From assembly GCF_020497125.1 (NCBI RefSeq), contig NC_059075.1, positions 30,726,003 through 30,790,002 on the forward strand: 64,000 nt of DNA, given 5' to 3'. This document shows, in pieces, positions 59,301 to 62,781 of this stretch. A program made the translations under genes and the position numbers. This stretch comes from Mauremys mutica. Taxonomy: Eukaryota; Chordata; Testudines; Geoemydidae. Numbering within the stretch: the first letter of the stretch is position 1; each line of letters begins with the position of its first letter. The notes beneath the pieces are model-generated. The model made no database searches, had not been told where the DNA came from, and saw only the letters and a program-made list of their open reading frames with translations.

Positions 59301-62300
59301 GGTAACATTGGTGGCCCCAGCACCAAGGTGGATCCCACTAAAGTCAATTAGGCTCCATATGGGCACAAAGGGCGGTCTACATGGATGTAGTTGCAGATTA
59401 AAGGGCCTAAAGTTGCAATTGTTTACTTGAACTGCTTCCTTAATACTCCAAGAAAATTCTCATTAACTTCCACTTACTTACCAGTTCCCATTTGTCCATA
59501 TCACAAATCCAACATAGAGGTTGGCTTCCAGGTAGTTGTCAATTTCTGCCCCAAAGAAGAAACCCAGGACCCGAGTAAGACTGAGTTTGGTCTTGCTGAA
59601 GGGATTTGTGCAAAAGCTTGTGCAGTTTTGTTAGTCTCATGCTCACAAGCATTTCACTGAAGTCAATGGAGCTGAGCCAATTTACACCAGCTGAGGATCT
59701 GGTCCTCCATTCTGTTCTGAAACCAAACTTATGATACACTACATACAAAGCCATTCAAACTTTCACCATATTGAGTTCCTAATCATATATTTCCTTCCTC
59801 TTAGGTATCTACCTGTTTCTATAGTAATGATCCATATATAGAATGGTACAGTTGCTTGCCCCATAGAATTCATGGTGGAAAGACACTTTCTAGACGAGTA
59901 GTGGCATTTCTTATTGACTATCAGCAGAACACTGGAATAGGTCTTATAACTGTTCAGGTACAGTATGGAACCCCAGGCATAATTTCCGTCACTTAGCACA
60001 TCTGAACTTTAATTTATAATTTAAATTAAATTGCCCATCCTTCCATGCCATTCTGTTGTTCTGTTCAAGACAATGGTTTTTGGATAAAGGATGCCAAAGT
60101 ATTAGAGGAGAGGAACTGAAACTTAGGAGATCTGAATTCTATCCCTGACGCTTTCACTGGTTTGCTTTTTGGGCAAGTCACTCACCTTTCTGTGCATTAG
60201 TTTCCCCGTCTGTAAAATAAGGATAATAAAAAATTATTAATCTACAGTGACATTCTCCCCTGTGCAGAAGTCCAGAGCAAGGCCTGTGTTGGGTGGAAGT
60301 GGTGCATTGACTTGGTGTTGAACTTCTGCACAGGGATGAACTTCACCCTAGTGTTTGCAGGTACTTTTTGAAATCTTTGCATGGAATGTGCTACAGAAGT
60401 GTGAAGTAGTAATGGGATATTTCTCCTTTATTTCTGTATATAAAATGGGTCCTTCTTTAGGTGCCTTGCACTGAAAAAAGGTTAACTGTGCAAATGGCTC
60501 TTCACGAGCAACTATATTTTGATGAGGAAAATCAAACATTTAATTGCAGTTCCCAGGATGTCTTGTAGCACAGCTGGAAACAAAACCCAGCTCCCCTGGT
60601 TCCCAGTCCTCTGCTTTATTCACAAGCCCTTTTCCCCCTCTTCAGAACTTAAGTTTCCATCTTTTCTAAATGCCACAAAAGCCTTTTCCTTCAATTACTA
60701 GAAATTAGGGAATGTTTCTATTTGACCGGTCAATGAAAAGCAAAAATTTGTGCCCAGTTACACAATAAAGTGCAGGTTTCTCTCTCTAAGTTCTGTGTAT
60801 TACTGTCACTTGCTAGACATAAATTTATAACCACTTAAATGTGCTGTACATTCTGTCTCTTATGATATTCTCTATGCTAGTGGTTTAATGACTGTGCAAA
60901 AATTTTACCTGCCTATAGTTAATATTTTTTTCTCTTTAGAATAAAGCAATGGTCTCGGTGTACAAGATAACAGACCACAAATTGAACAGGCAAACAAAAT
61001 TTCCAGTATTCTGGTTTCCAGACCCTAAGTTTTTGCCTTTTGGAATGTTTTTTCACCCAGGAAGTCACTTTCTCTATGTTTATGGAAGCCAGGTGTGCAT
61101 CTCTGGGAATATATATGGAAGTGAGGTATAATTTTAATGGTGATTTTTAGGAATGAAAGGTCCAGGTCTATCCTTCTTGATGAAATTTTGTAAAACTCCT
61201 ATCAACTTCAGCAGAAGCAATATCAAAATGAGAAACTGTCATGCATTTTCTAACTGTGGGAAGAAATAACTTCTCACAGGGTCTCATTCTGCAGTGCTTG
61301 CTACCACTGAACAGAGTCTGTGAATGGTCTTGTTTAAATCAAGCGTGACTTTGTGGAGTGAGGTACTGCTCATCTTAAGTAAGGATAGGCCTTTAATTCG
61401 GGGGGGAAAGGGAGAGAGGAAATACTCAAGAAGTGAGTTATAGTTAATTATGAACAAATTTTAGTTACAGGGAAACATTGTATTGCCGGATAGGGGTTAT
61501 TTTCTAAAAACATCAAGTTGTAGATTTTGGGACAGCCTGATATTTCTGTAATACTTATGTATGTATGCAATAAAATGTATTGCATTTTTATAACTGTGAG
61601 GCTGGGGTGTTTACTTTGATTATTTCCAGCAAATGTTAATTTGAAAAAGATTCTGTCTCTATAATACTCTGTGAGCAAACTATGAATGCAGATAGCAGTT
61701 CAACAGTCACAATTGTTTCTTTTCCATAGGTCTGGTTTTCTGATGATGGAGGCAACACTTTTATGTTGTTAATCACTCTGGAGAATGAAATAATTATAAA
61801 AACAAATATGTGTGTTTATAGTCACTCAGTTGCATTTGTGACGGACAAGGGAAACATCTTCTTTACTAAGGCAGGTGAGGAATTCAGAATTAGTTCTGCA
61901 GTGGTCAGGAATTGACCCAGGGCATGCTTTGCTAACCATGCTCTGGGAAAAACAGTTAAAGCTAGTTCTTTGTTACCATTATTTTACAGTACATTGGCTG
62001 AAGGGATACAAGAAGACTTTTAAACTGCTACAAAAAATAATTATTCAATTCATATCTTCTGTTAAGTTCTGAACGAACTGTCATTAGGTTGGAAAAACTC
62101 TTTGTATTACTAACATTAACATACACATCTAAAACTGCAAAGCAGATAATCTGTTTGGGCTGAGCATCAGTAATGGTATGCTCCACACTATGACTGAAGT
62201 CAGTGGGAGTTTTGTCATTGACTTAACTGATTGCAGGACTGAGCCTTGGGGCTTTGAGCCTGCAATGAGCATGTATGCGTGGATTCCCTGACCCAGGCAG

Positions 62301-62781
62301 AGCCTCTTTGACAATAATGGACACAAGGGCTTATCCCAGTGCTCAGTGCAGGATCAGGACCTTATATAGTATGTGCCTTAGGAGATAATCATTCAATTAC
62401 ATTTGTTTGTGATTTTGTTCTAAACAGTTTTTATTTATTAACTTACCATAAGCTTGTTTCTTCTGAGATTTTTAAAAACAGAGGCCTCATCTTGAGCCAT
62501 CACAGCTCCCTCGGAAGCCAACAGCAGCCTTCAGCCTTATTGCAATAAACCGAAACTCACTATGCTACCAAGTTTTGCTTGTGCAGGTGACCTATTTTCA
62601 ACATCTTGTTCTATGTTCTTTCTCTGTAGGTTTAGAAAGATATGCCAAGCTTACGACATCAGCACACGATGTTTTCAATTTGTACTACGACCATTTGGGG
62701 TCTTTAAATATAATTTCTCTGAATGAATCAATCTCTGATAGTCTGGAAGTACACCTGCTTGATGTTATCACTCTAATACAG
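23230..62781 (+). CDS. CATSPERB: CATSPERB, CatSper channel auxiliary subunit beta (5' half, 14 exons)
   Basis: CATSPERB is a single-pass membrane protein whose large extracellular head belongs to the CatSper calcium channel of the sperm flagellum. In the mammalian complex the beta, gamma, delta and epsilon heads form a canopy over the pore. Translation of 14 exons gives about 507 codons matching the first half of the family (human protein 1116 residues). Shared motifs include [35 protein letters not shown] and DGGNTF. The exons are 23230-23327, 25426-25578, 28502-28562, 30467-30562, 38305-38454, 45131-45223, 46203-46321, 49308-49340, 49935-50001, 58976-59022, 59805-59957, 60940-61092, 61730-61874 and 62630-62781. 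Every intron is GT-AG and every phase is compatible. N-glycosylation sequons (NST, NIT, NDT, NMT) suit an ectodomain. The start codon, signal peptide and C-terminal half with the transmembrane helix are not in what I located. Confidence 0.93.
23663..23807. repeat. 145-bp foldback in CATSPERB intron
   Basis: CAGTGACCAAATAATCTGGA.. at the left and ..CCAGATTATTCAGTCACTG at the right are inverted copies over about 30 nt with few mismatches. They enclose about 84 nt that include GGATATATATAACAATAG. It could be a miniature inverted-repeat element with eroded flanks or a chance hairpin. Confidence 0.6.
23805..23840. repeat. (GT)n(AT)n microsatellite
   Basis: A run of GTGTGTGTGTGT followed by ATATATATGTATATG lies between the foldback and the solo LTR. 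Confidence 0.85.
23862..24348 (-). mobile_element. 487-bp solo LTR with GTCAC target duplication
   Basis: The element begins TGTGATGGGGTGG and ends CCCCATTACA (TG..CA). The 5-bp duplication GTCAC flanks it at 23857-23861 and 24349-24353. On the minus strand it shows promoter order: AGCCAATTAG and AGCCAATCATGG (CCAAT boxes), then CTATATAAGAAG (TATA box) near 24220. It is therefore antisense to CATSPERB. No internal retroviral region is present, as expected after LTR-LTR recombination. The open frames across it are not genes. Confidence 0.8.
24455..24625. mobile_element. 171-bp hAT MITE with AGGCAAAT target duplication
   Basis: The ends CAGGGCCACCC and GGGCGGCCCTG are inverted, and the perfect 8-bp duplication AGGCAAAT flanks it at 24447-24454 and 24626-24633. 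An 8-bp duplication with CAGGG ends identifies the hAT superfamily. The interior is GC-rich with a CCACCACCACCACC run and cannot encode a transposase. Confidence 0.9.
25100..25260 (+). repeat. Possible tRNA-headed SINE fragment
   Basis: TCAGCTCAAGTGGTAGGGGAC at 25133-25153 resembles a tRNA A-box region. Downstream lies SINE-like unique sequence, but I could not place a B box or tail. The stretch 25081-25144 also looks like a short exon (AG before, GT after). I rejected that because it does not fit the CATSPERB protein. Confidence 0.3.
25426..25578 (+). CDS. CATSPERB: CATSPERB exon
   Basis: A strong polypyrimidine acceptor (GGTTTTTTCCTCCTCAAAG) opens this 153-nt phase 0-0 exon, and the donor is AAGCTG|GTAACA. 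The translation includes [23 protein letters not shown] and [15 protein letters not shown]. It matches the family segment with TSGGLAP and NSTFYGGYYF and keeps the NST glycosylation sequon. Confidence 0.88.
25579..26447. other. CATSPERB intron sequence, nothing recognised
   Basis: I see no exon or confident repeat. A purine-rich stretch lies around 25860-25990, and the 96-aa minus-strand frame over it has no domain. Confidence 0.4.
26456..28027. mobile_element. 1572-bp hAT element with GCCTTATC target duplication
   Basis: The ends CAGTGATGAGCTGCC and GGCTGCAGCTCACCACTG are inverted. The perfect 8-bp duplication GCCTTATC flanks it at 26448-26455 and 28028-28035. Terminal sequences AATATTAACAACCGG and AATTTAACAACCGG mirror each other further in. 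The interior holds a C-rich tract (about 26500-27240) and a CpG-rich degenerate tandem array of GGCCGGGGT/GGCCCGGAGCC units (about 27260-27770). No transposase frame is present, and the 241-aa frame at 27128-27853 is low-complexity. A second hAT element is nested at 26592-26947. Confidence 0.88.
26592..26947. mobile_element. 356-bp hAT MITE nested in the larger hAT
   Basis: The ends CAGGGGTCCCCAAC and GTTGGGGACCCCTG are perfect 14-nt inverted repeats, and the perfect 8-bp duplication CCTTAACT flanks it at 26584-26591 and 26948-26955. Inside, 26676-26753 and 26818-26895 are perfect 78-nt reverse complements. The motif GCAGGCGTGCCTGCGGGAGG recurs. Arms this identical suggest a young insertion or arm homogenisation. 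Confidence 0.93.
28036..28270. mobile_element. Possible Harbinger-type MITE fragment
   Basis: TCTACACACACAAGTTGTAC at the left and interior blocks such as CTAACTTGGGTACTGGAGCA resemble the small TTA-flanked elements elsewhere in the window. The ends are not preserved well enough to assign a target duplication. Confidence 0.35.
28502..28562 (+). CDS. CATSPERB: CATSPERB exon
   Basis: This 61-nt exon enters in phase 0 and leaves in phase 1 at ATACAG|GTAAAA. The translation ends [14 protein letters not shown], corresponding to the family WLIDIPRQNIT segment, and carries an NIT sequon. The acceptor (TTTTTTTTAATGAAAG) is weaker than average. The identity and phase make the call secure. Confidence 0.85.
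28670..29090. other. GC-rich, C-tract-rich intron block, probably repeat-derived
   Basis: The composition changes abruptly to long C and G runs (for example CCTGCCCCCCCCCCTCCAGG near 28968), similar to the interior of the hAT elements. I could not fix terminal repeats or a target duplication. Confidence 0.35.
30100..30279 (-). mobile_element. tRNA-derived SINE with CR1-like tail
   Basis: On the minus strand the head contains an A-box-like TAGCTCAGTGGTTTG (complement of 30258-30272) and a B-box-like GGTTAGGAGTTCAATCC (complement of 30219-30235). The tail ends in the CR1-type sequence AACCCTGATATTCTATG. This head-plus-tail structure is established for turtle SINEs that borrow the CR1 machinery. 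It is a retroposon and not a functional tRNA gene. Confidence 0.8.
30467..30562 (+). CDS. CATSPERB: CATSPERB exon
   Basis: The acceptor is TTATGTTCAACCAG and the donor AG|GTAAGA, phases 1-1. The translation reads [18 protein letters not shown] and then [12 protein letters not shown], matching the family segment DIAAVEQW..EGTLLD. It follows the previous exon without a gap, although a tRNA-headed SINE sits about 190 nt upstream. Confidence 0.92.
30563..31029. other. CATSPERB intron sequence, nothing recognised
   Basis: AT-rich unique-looking sequence with short A-runs near 30600 and 30758. No repeat or exon signal is evident. Confidence 0.4.
31700..34533 (+). pseudogene. Harbinger-associated Myb/SANT-like protein, two exons, inactivated
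   Basis: In autonomous Harbinger elements this partner protein binds DNA and helps carry the transposase to the nucleus. The N-terminal part around 31745-31960 reads ELLDLIG, LSELRSN and [10 protein letters not shown], the pattern of a Myb/SANT-like DNA-binding domain. It has an in-frame TAG at 31778 and a frameshift before the CRVKIKD block near 31885. An acidic, serine-rich region follows (31976-32198). A phase-1 donor (TCG|GTAAGT at 32199) and an acceptor (CCCATCTCACAG, exon from 34133) fit in phase. The second exon continues with the basic RRRKKKTR cluster and a Gln/Glu-rich helical tail ending at 34533. Confidence 0.75.
35340..35792 (-). pseudogene. Truncated Harbinger DDE transposase
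   Basis: The translated minus strand has [44 protein letters not shown] and [14 protein letters not shown]. This is the middle of the HARBI1-like DDE nuclease domain that cuts and pastes the element. The HD aspartate is present, but the N-terminal part with the first catalytic aspartate and the C-terminal part with the glutamate are gone. Only about 150 codons remain of a protein usually two to three times as long. The sequence after FKYQ is unrelated, so a deletion probably removed the 3' half. Confidence 0.8.
36197..36607 (-). mobile_element. 411-bp solo LTR with CCAAG target duplication
   Basis: The element starts TGTCACAGAGTGCC and ends ATTCTGTCACA (TG..CA with a TGTCACA/TGTCACA similarity at the ends). 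The 5-bp duplication CCAAG lies at 36192-36196 and 36608-36612. The minus strand offers an AATAAA (complement of 36306-36311), so minus orientation is tentative. No internal protein region is present. It interrupts repeat copy B. Confidence 0.75.
37844..38105. mobile_element. 262-bp Harbinger-type MITE with TTA duplication
   Basis: The ends GGCCTGGTCTACACCTAAAA and ..GTAGTATAGGCAAGCCC are inverted and flanked by TTA (37841-37843 and 38106-38108). The first 14 bases equal the left end of the Harbinger element at 31283, which suggests trans-mobilisation. Interior blocks GTGTAGACACCGCTAGGTCA and GGCTACCGCCTCTC define the family seen at 4228 and 5556. Confidence 0.85.
38305..38454 (+). CDS. CATSPERB: CATSPERB exon
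   Basis: The acceptor TTTTTTCTTCCGCAG is excellent, and the donor CATG|GTAAGT is consensus. Phases are 1-1. The translation has [18 protein letters not shown] and [14 protein letters not shown], the conserved Q-W-LG and CAND segments. It gains one cysteine (CPC) compared with the SPCAND of the human protein, and it contains NST, NIT and NDT sequons. The 7.7-kb intron before it holds the Harbinger element. Confidence 0.93.
38455..39330. other. CATSPERB intron with a weak MIR relic
   Basis: Around 39050-39140, TGTAACTTGACCACAATCAC and GAGTTGGAAATAAAACC resemble a reverse MIR core. The rest is unrecognised. The 106-aa open frame at 38425-38745 begins inside the upstream exon but runs on past its donor, and it is not coding beyond 38454. 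Confidence 0.4.
39335..39624. mobile_element. Small TCTACAC-ended MITE
   Basis: GGGTATGTCTACACTACCCG at the left and CCGTAGACCCAGGC at the right are partly inverted. The interior contains ATCGATTTATTGCATCTAGT and an inverted CTTCAGCTATG..CATAGCTGAAG pair near 39560. It resembles other TTA-flanked Harbinger-type MITEs, but the target duplication is not certain. Confidence 0.6.
39625..40805. other. CATSPERB intron, only weak repeat scraps
   Basis: Near 39945-40010, TTTATTTATATAGCACCATT and AAGGTGCTTTATAGACG resemble an old L3-type LINE 3' scrap. No exon signal is seen. Confidence 0.4.
40806..40985 (-). mobile_element. CR1 LINE 3' fragment
   Basis: ATAGACTTTAAGGTCAGAAG, GGACCATTATGATCATCTAG and TCTGACCTCCTGCACAATGC are the reverse-oriented 3' end of a CR1 element. 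It sits just left of the first DIRS remnant. Confidence 0.85.
42416..42450 (+). pseudogene. Reverse transcriptase remnant (YLDDW motif)
   Basis: The codons at CATACCTGGATGATTGGCTT translate to YLDDWL, the reverse transcriptase catalytic motif in its DIRS/gypsy-like YLDD form. A TAG follows shortly (TTATAGCAGC). The frame then continues with a conserved-looking tail ([11 protein letters not shown]). Flanking palm and finger regions are missing. Confidence 0.65.
42700..43035 (-). mobile_element. CR1 LINE 3' end inserted in the DIRS element
   Basis: AAATCATAGACTATCAGGGT, CATCTAGTCCAGCCCCCTGC and CATCCCAGCCAGGGC begin a reverse-oriented CR1 3' end that extends through AGTGAAAAAGTTTTTCCTAA to the CTGTTC/CCATCCTCTTTGG part. 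The minus-strand 81-aa frame is CR1 sequence. It separates the RT remnant from the recombinase remnant of the DIRS copy. Confidence 0.9.
43841..45130. other. CATSPERB intron, nothing recognised with confidence
   Basis: The AT-rich sequence has open frames of 90 aa at 44321-44593 and 44639-44911, which show no domain and no splice-phase agreement with the gene. Confidence 0.4.
45131..45223 (+). CDS. CATSPERB: CATSPERB exon
   Basis: A long T-tract ending ATTTGTAG precedes this 93-nt exon, and the donor is GATG|GTAATT. Phases are 1-1. The translation has [18 protein letters not shown] and [12 protein letters not shown], matching the family segment around G-F-IGKTISGFW. The NMT sequon fits an extracellular position. 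Confidence 0.9.
45224..46202. other. CATSPERB intron, nothing recognised
   Basis: I see no mobile-element ends or exon-like frames here. Confidence 0.4.
46203..46321 (+). CDS. CATSPERB: CATSPERB exon
   Basis: The acceptor is TTTTCTCTTCCATAAG and the donor AAAT|GTATGT. It enters in phase 1 and leaves in phase 0. The translation holds [18 protein letters not shown] and [13 protein letters not shown], one of the best conserved parts of the protein and consistent with a beta-propeller blade. Confidence 0.93.
47150..48020 (-). mobile_element. LTR-like repeat fragment, minus orientation
   Basis: ATAAGTTTATTCACAAAGAA and GATTCAAAGACTCAAATGAG correspond, read in reverse, to the AATAAA-containing part of LTR-like sequence comparable with 13903-15031 and 2105-2760. 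The borders are approximate, with no target duplication located. An old CR1-like scrap lies just before it (about 46660-46740). No retroviral protein is encoded. Confidence 0.4.
48393..48675. mobile_element. 283-bp hAT MITE
   Basis: The ends CAGGGGCGGCTCCAGG and CTAGAGCCGCCCCTG are inverted. The flanking 8-mers TTTACAAA (48385-48392) and CTTACAAA (48676-48683) form a target duplication with one mismatch. The interior shares GACCTCCCGCAGGCGTGCCT with the nested MITE at 26592. The three overlapping open frames of 105-137 aa are GC-driven and not genes. Confidence 0.88.
49133..49272 (+). repeat. TTAAGGTTGC module, forward copy next to a CATSPERB exon
   Basis: The blocks TTAAGGTTGCAAAGTCAAGC and TTAATTACATGATCACATAC match 11012-11135 in the same orientation. 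A second inverted GCAACCTTAATTTC lies inside at about 49208. It ends about 36 nt before the 33-nt exon at 49308. Confidence 0.65.
49308..49340 (+). CDS. CATSPERB: CATSPERB 33-nt micro-exon
   Basis: Only 11 codons ([11 protein letters not shown]) lie between a strong acceptor (TTTCTTTTTTTCCCTAG) and the donor AAGG|GTGAGA, both in phase 0. The FCGFER motif is invariant between this sequence and the human family member. A repeat module ends about 36 nt upstream, so the branch point is likely within or next to repeat sequence. Confidence 0.93.
49935..50001 (+). CDS. CATSPERB: CATSPERB exon
   Basis: The acceptor is CTGTTTCTCATAG and the donor GAAG|GTGAGA, phases 0-1, 67 nt. The translation [17 protein letters not shown] then AESYE matches the family segment VDY-GNLWYN-CFANRE. 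The 9-kb intron after it is filled largely by the second DIRS element. Confidence 0.93.
50002..50305. other. CATSPERB intron with an inverted TTAGGCACC/GGCACCAAAC scrap
   Basis: GCCTAAGGGAGTTAGGCACC followed by TTTGGGCACCAAACTCCCTT near 50125-50190 is a short inverted old repeat. Nothing else was recognised. Confidence 0.4.
50685..50806. mobile_element. 122-bp TA-flanked MITE
   Basis: The ends GGGTTACCATACATCCGTAT and ATACGGATGTATGTTAACCC are inverted and flanked by TA on both sides (50683-50684 and 50807-50808). The shape fits a Tc1/mariner-type non-autonomous element. Confidence 0.85.
50900..50998. mobile_element. 99-bp TA-flanked MITE, copy 1
   Basis: The ends GGGTGACCAGATGTCC and TGTCTGGTCACCC are inverted, flanked by TA (50898-50899 and 50999-51000). 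The interior TTTGGGTCTTTTTCTTATAT is shared with the copy at 52119-52236. Confidence 0.9.
51100..51610 (+). repeat. G-rich minisatellite of GGGCTGGCTGNNNNCAGGGCAGGG-type units
   Basis: About half a kilobase repeats units built from GGCTGGCTGGAGACAGGG and GGGCAGGGGGTGTGG-type blocks at roughly 25-35 nt spacing, with strand-biased G content. All open frames over it are repeat translation. Confidence 0.8.
51715..52045. repeat. GGCTATTTAAAGGGCC inverted and tandem units
   Basis: The 16-nt theme GGCTATTTAAAGGGCC and its reverse form GGCCCTTTAAATAGCC alternate several times, with GCTTCTACCGCCC and GGGCGGCAGAGGCAG spacers. The arrangement is mirror-like and could fold on itself. Confidence 0.75.
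52119..52236. mobile_element. 118-bp TA-flanked MITE, copy 2
   Basis: The ends GGGTGACCAGATGTCC and TGTCTGGTCACCC are flanked by TA (52117-52118 and 52237-52238). It is longer than copy 1 by the block TGATTTTATAGGGACAATCC, so copy 1 is likely a short deletion form. Both copies sit in the same host element in the same orientation. Confidence 0.9.
52417..52452. repeat. (TTTTC)n microsatellite
   Basis: Repeated TTTTC units lie in the DIRS left-internal region. No function is apparent. Confidence 0.85.
53170..54460 (+). pseudogene. DIRS gag-like ORF1 remnant
   Basis: Broken frames give Ser/Pro-rich stretches ([35 protein letters not shown]), then [13 protein letters not shown] and [18 protein letters not shown]. 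This is the order expected near the C-terminus of the DIRS ORF1 product that packages the RNA. Several stops and shifts interrupt it. It ends near the SHMQEG codons at 54440, where the RT should follow but is missing. Confidence 0.6.
54540..55130 (+). pseudogene. DIRS RNase H and recombinase-linker remnant
   Basis: The translation (two overlapping frames) has [37 protein letters not shown], then [14 protein letters not shown]. This gives the RNase H pattern with the E-L-R and TDN-type motifs that degrade the RNA strand. It is followed by [19 protein letters not shown] and [20 protein letters not shown], which is typical of the region between RNase H and the tyrosine recombinase. Frames shift between the two blocks, so it is dead. 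It lies directly after the truncated gag-like part because RT is deleted. Confidence 0.75.
55244..55575 (-). mobile_element. CR1-like LINE 3' fragment inserted in the DIRS element
   Basis: GGCCAGACTGGGTCAGACCA, CATCTAGCCCAGTATCCTGT-type blocks, GAGGCTAGGGACACC and TAATAGCCATTGATGG follow the same order as the split copy at 13811-15125. The interrupted DIRS sequence resumes at TCAAATTCATCTCTCACACT. Confidence 0.8.
55820..56460. mobile_element. Unnamed insertion in the DIRS element
   Basis: GGTGAAAGTAAAATACAGCT opens a GC-rich stretch ending around a TCTGCCCCCTGGATGAGGCG motif. The same motif is found inverted just after it (TCATCCAGGGGGCAG near 56465). The sequence before 55820 (translating near [10 protein letters not shown] and YKLWC) and after 56500 fits DIRS, so this block is an insertion. 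The family and exact ends are unknown. Confidence 0.45.
56891..57655. other. CATSPERB intron with a short (CAG)6 run
   Basis: Six CAG units lie at 57066-57083. I could not identify any repeat family or exon in the rest of the stretch. Confidence 0.5.
57660..58049. mobile_element. 390-bp pogo/Tc1-type MITE with CAGTAGAACCTCAGAG ends
   Basis: The ends CAGTAGAACCTCAGAGTTAC and GGAACTCTGAGGTTCTACTG are long inverted repeats, flanked by TA (57658-57659 and 58050-58051). Size, TA duplication and the CAGTAGAACC start fit the Tigger/pogo group. The interior is AT-rich with A-runs. The 67-aa frame inside is not a transposase. Confidence 0.88.
58050..58975. other. CATSPERB intron, nothing recognised
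   Basis: A short TATATA run lies near 58757-58786 and a small AATCCTCCTGAGGATT palindrome near 58370. No exon or repeat family was recognised, and the 100-aa frame at 58491-58793 has no domain. Confidence 0.45.
58976..59022 (+). CDS. CATSPERB: CATSPERB exon
   Basis: This short 47-nt exon has acceptor TTGTTTTTTCCCTAG and donor CCAG|GTATGG, and it enters in phase 1 and leaves in phase 0. The translation [16 protein letters not shown] matches the family segment VDYVTITFN-N-TLS. The frame joins both neighbours exactly. Confidence 0.9.
59023..59804. other. CATSPERB intron, nothing recognised
   Basis: I see only unique-looking sequence. No mobile-element ends were found. Confidence 0.45.
59805..59957 (+). 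CDS. CATSPERB: CATSPERB exon
   Basis: The acceptor TTTCCTTCCTCTTAG and donor TTCAG|GTACAG bound a 153-nt phase 0-0 exon. The translation has [17 protein letters not shown] and [15 protein letters not shown], matching the family segments SSCFFS-EPF-HWLPC and FLIDQE-SGIY. Both cysteines of that segment are kept. Confidence 0.93.
60105..60245 (+). repeat. MIR SINE fragment in CATSPERB intron
   Basis: GGGCAAGTCACTCACCTTTC then TGCATTAGTTTCCCCGTCTG and TAAAATAAGGATAATAA reproduce the conserved MIR core and its 3' extension in forward orientation. Confidence 0.8.
60940..61092 (+). CDS. CATSPERB: CATSPERB exon with possible extended 3' end
   Basis: The acceptor is TTTTTTTCTCTTTAG, phase 0. The translation has [18 protein letters not shown] and then [15 protein letters not shown] place the end at CAG|GTGTGC because the mammalian protein continues directly from YGSQ into the next exon. 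A second in-frame donor, GAG|GTATAA, lies 33 nt downstream at 61125 and would add 11 residues ([11 protein letters not shown]) without a stop. Which donor is used cannot be decided from sequence alone. Confidence 0.9.
61126..61729. other. CATSPERB intron, nothing recognised
   Basis: I see no repeat family or exon. A G-run (GGGGGGAAAGGG) lies near 61400. Confidence 0.45.
61730..61874 (+). CDS. CATSPERB: CATSPERB exon
   Basis: The acceptor is TTTCTTTTCCATAG and the donor GCAG|GTGAGG, and it enters in phase 0 and leaves in phase 1. The translation has [14 protein letters not shown], the conserved W-S-DGGNTF element, and later [16 protein letters not shown], matching the family VFIVEDG-I-TTKAG. 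DGGNTF resembles the Asp-box-like turns seen in beta-propellers. I infer, rather than see, that structural role. Confidence 0.94.
61875..62629. other. CATSPERB intron, nothing recognised
   Basis: Only weak old-repeat scraps (for example TGACTGAAGTCAGTGGGAG near 62193) occur. Confidence 0.45.
62630..62781 (+). CDS. CATSPERB: CATSPERB exon, last one located in the window
   Basis: The acceptor is TTCTTTCTCTGTAG and the donor ACAG|GTTAGT, and it enters in phase 1 and leaves in phase 0. The translation has [18 protein letters not shown] and [18 protein letters not shown], matching the family segment around GLTTYSEL-LYYDQLG. The next exon should start in phase 0 beyond about 62.8 kb. I did not find it before the window ends. 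Confidence 0.9.
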
